Positions 22,038 to 23,442 of a stretch of 23,442 nucleotides of DNA are shown piece by piece. The stretch's first letter is position 1, and the number at the start of each line of letters is the position of its first letter. The stretch spans positions 1-23,442 of the forward strand of contig LUJP01000045.1 in the NCBI GenBank assembly GCA_001689535.1. The letters are read 5' to 3'. The position numbers and the translations under genes were made by a program. The DNA comes from Bacteroidales bacterium M5 (GTDB lineage: Bacteria; Bacteroidota; Bacteroidia; Bacteroidales; Muribaculaceae). The notes beneath the pieces are model-generated. The model was not told the DNA's origin, made no database searches, and saw only the letters and a list, made by a program, of their open reading frames with translations.

Positions 22038-23408
22038 TCACGGAGCGGGCGTCCAGGTGAGATTCCACACCGCGAGGCGGTCTTTGTCGCCGGACGAGGC
22101 CGTGAGGCCGTTGTTGAGGATTTCTATCACGAAATCGCCCTGGCATTCCACGTCCCATGAGAAGCCGTAGGCGTGGCGCGACTGAATATTGTCGACTGTT
22201 ACGGAGGTGGACAGCACCACGGCACCATCCTGACGGATATTGACTGTGAAGCCCGCTCGCCGCTCTTCAAACGGGAAACCGTAACTGAACTCCAACCGGC
22301 TTATGCCGTCTGAAAGCACCGGCGACACGAGCGAGCCCAGGCCTCCTATGCGCCCGTTTAGCACCGGGCCACGCACCGACGCATCACCCATGAAAGTGAA
22401 AATGTTCTGCGAGGGGGAGTCCTCCTCGCCACCGCTCGCCACGGCGCAATACTTTGCTGTCCAACCGCATACGGTGGTATAAGTTCCGGCATAGCCAGTG
22501 GCGTTACTGCCGCCGTTGAGGGTTGAGAAATCGGCACAATTGTCAGGTTCTGACGGCGGTTCCGGAGTGTCCGGGCCCTCCGGGGCATCCGGATTGTCGG
22601 GGCCATCTGAAACGGGACGAGAGAAGCCCTCGATATCATCACCGCAGCGGAGATAGACACGCCACACCGTCGCACCGTTTTCAGCCACCGTAGACACAAT
22701 CCCCATCACAGACCCGATACCTGCGATGGCCGATGCATCCCAGTCAAAAGCGTCATTGTCAGGCAATGACATAGTGATAGTTGCCCCGTTGGCCTCCCGC
22801 AGAATATAATCATCGCCGTCACGGCCATCGAAACTTACGTAGTCCAGCCTCACAAGGCGGCTCTGCCAGCGCAGCAGAGCATCATCGGCGTCAAGATGGC
22901 TCAGGGGCATCGCTATGGCTGAAGCCTGCGACGCATCCGGTTCCCCTATAAGCTTGAGCACAGCGCCGCGTTCGGCGCTTCCGAGCGGAGACAACGCGTC
23001 ACCTTTTCCAATCATGAACACCGTTGCACGTCGGCCGGCCATCAGACCTCCGGGCGACACCTCCACCTTCTGCCCCACAGCATACTTCAACGCGTCCGAT
23101 GCCGGTGAGACCTCCCAGGCCAATGCACCCGACGCATCTCCGATCACCACCCAGCCCAGACGGGGAACATCCGTGGCGAGCACCACACCCTCCATGAGAA
23201 TGCTGCGGCCGTCGGTCGACTTTATCTCCCGCGAATAATCGGCCGTGCCTTCCTGCCAGAATGCGGCCTTGAAATCAGCTACGGTCATTTTAGAAATCAA
23301 AGTTTTATCGGTATCGTGGAGCGTAGGCGGCTGCACCTCGCCTCCGCATGACCACGCAATGACCAGAGCGGCCACACACATCCCGTAGACTTTTATCAGC
23401 TTTTTCAT
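22038..23408 (-). CDS. DUF5689-type surface lipoprotein
   Basis: Predicted lipoprotein, 456 residues. The signal peptide has a basic start (MKKLIK), a hydrophobic core and a lipobox ending at Cys21 (IAWSC), followed by GGE. Residues about 38-235 resemble the DUF5689 domain of Bacteroidetes, an OB-fold-like unit (MTVADFKAAF, MEGVVLATD, WVVIGDASGALAWEV, VGQKVEVS). A Pro/Asp/Glu-rich linker (about 243-266) leads to a C-terminal beta-rich domain (about 267-456). That domain, with NGGSNATGYAGTYTTVCGWTA and a GPVLNGRIGGLGSLVSP stretch, resembles domains found after DUF5689 and beside endonuclease/exonuclease/phosphatase domains. The function is unknown. Exported, probably to the outer membrane. The next gene upstream lies outside the window. 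No terminator is visible between it and the glycosyltransferase. Confidence 0.8.
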   Translation of the reverse strand: MKKLIKVYGMCVAALVIAWSCGGEVQPPTLHDTDKTLISKMTVADFKAAFWQEGTADYSREIKSTDGRSILMEGVVLATDVPRLGWVVIGDASGALAWEVSPASDALKYAVGQKVEVSPGGLMAGRRATVFMIGKGDALSPLGSAERGAVLKLIGEPDASQASAIAMPLSHLDADDALLRWQSRLVRLDYVSFDGRDGDDYILREANGATITMSLPDNDAFDWDASAIAGIGSVMGIVSTVAENGATVWRVYLRCGDDIEGFSRPVSDGPDNPDAPEGPDTPEPPSEPDNCADFSTLNGGSNATGYAGTYTTVCGWTAKYCAVASGGEEDSPSQNIFTFMGDASVRGPVLNGRIGGLGSLVSPVLSDGISRLEFSYGFPFEERRAGFTVNIRQDGAVVLSTSVTVDNIQSRHAYGFSWDVECQGDFVIEILNNGLTASSGDKDRLAVWNLTWTPAP

Positions 23409-23442
23409 GGTTAAGGTAACTATTCAGCGGACACGCTACGGC

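Overview
The window is a piece of a Bacteroidales chromosome, most likely from a Muribaculaceae-like lineage. The phylum-level call rests on four things: promoters of the Bacteroidetes type (TAnnTTTG with an upstream TTG), start codons without Shine-Dalgarno sequences but with A-rich leaders, a DUF5689-type lipoprotein, and division proteins of Bacteroidetes type (FtsL_2-like FtsL, long MraY, FtsI with a PASTA domain). The family guess rests only on the fairly high GC of the genes and is weaker.

Layout. Bases 1-431 are an AT-rich intergenic region with a probable divergent promoter pair. A plus-strand block follows: a Na/Pi-cotransporter with a PhoU-like tail (432-2252), an OmpR-type response regulator (2399-3118) probably co-transcribed with RNase HII rnhB (3136-3753), and an Lrp/AsnC regulator (4132-4593). 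A strong bidirectional terminator (4630-4667) separates this block from the minus-strand division and cell wall (dcw) cluster.

The dcw cluster runs without a foreign gene from rsmH (start about 20036) through ftsL-like, ftsI, murE, mraY, murD, ftsW, murG, murC, ftsQ and ftsA to ftsZ (end 4794), twelve genes in about 15 kb with gaps of -4 to 50 nt. Together they make the lipid II precursor (MurC, D and E ligases, MraY, MurG), polymerise and crosslink septal wall (FtsW, FtsI, FtsQ, FtsL) and build the Z-ring (FtsZ, FtsA). mraZ, murF, murB and ddl are not in the cluster. A -7 promoter element lies right at the head of rsmH.

Upstream of the cluster, on the same strand but behind its own hairpin terminator, is a cysteine-free sirtuin deacylase (20241-20936). 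Divergent from it is a GT2 glycosyltransferase (21108-22013), convergent with a DUF5689-type lipoprotein (22038-23408).

I see no new defence, mobile or biosynthetic system here; the region is mostly core housekeeping. The points most worth a second look are a small family of CCATGG-centred palindromes in the intergenic spaces on both sides of the Lrp-type gene, a ten-C homopolymer touching the ftsI start codon, a promoter element that overlaps the longest-ORF start of rsmH and so moves its start, and the zinc-site-free sirtuin. No tRNA, rRNA, CRISPR or insertion sequence was seen.
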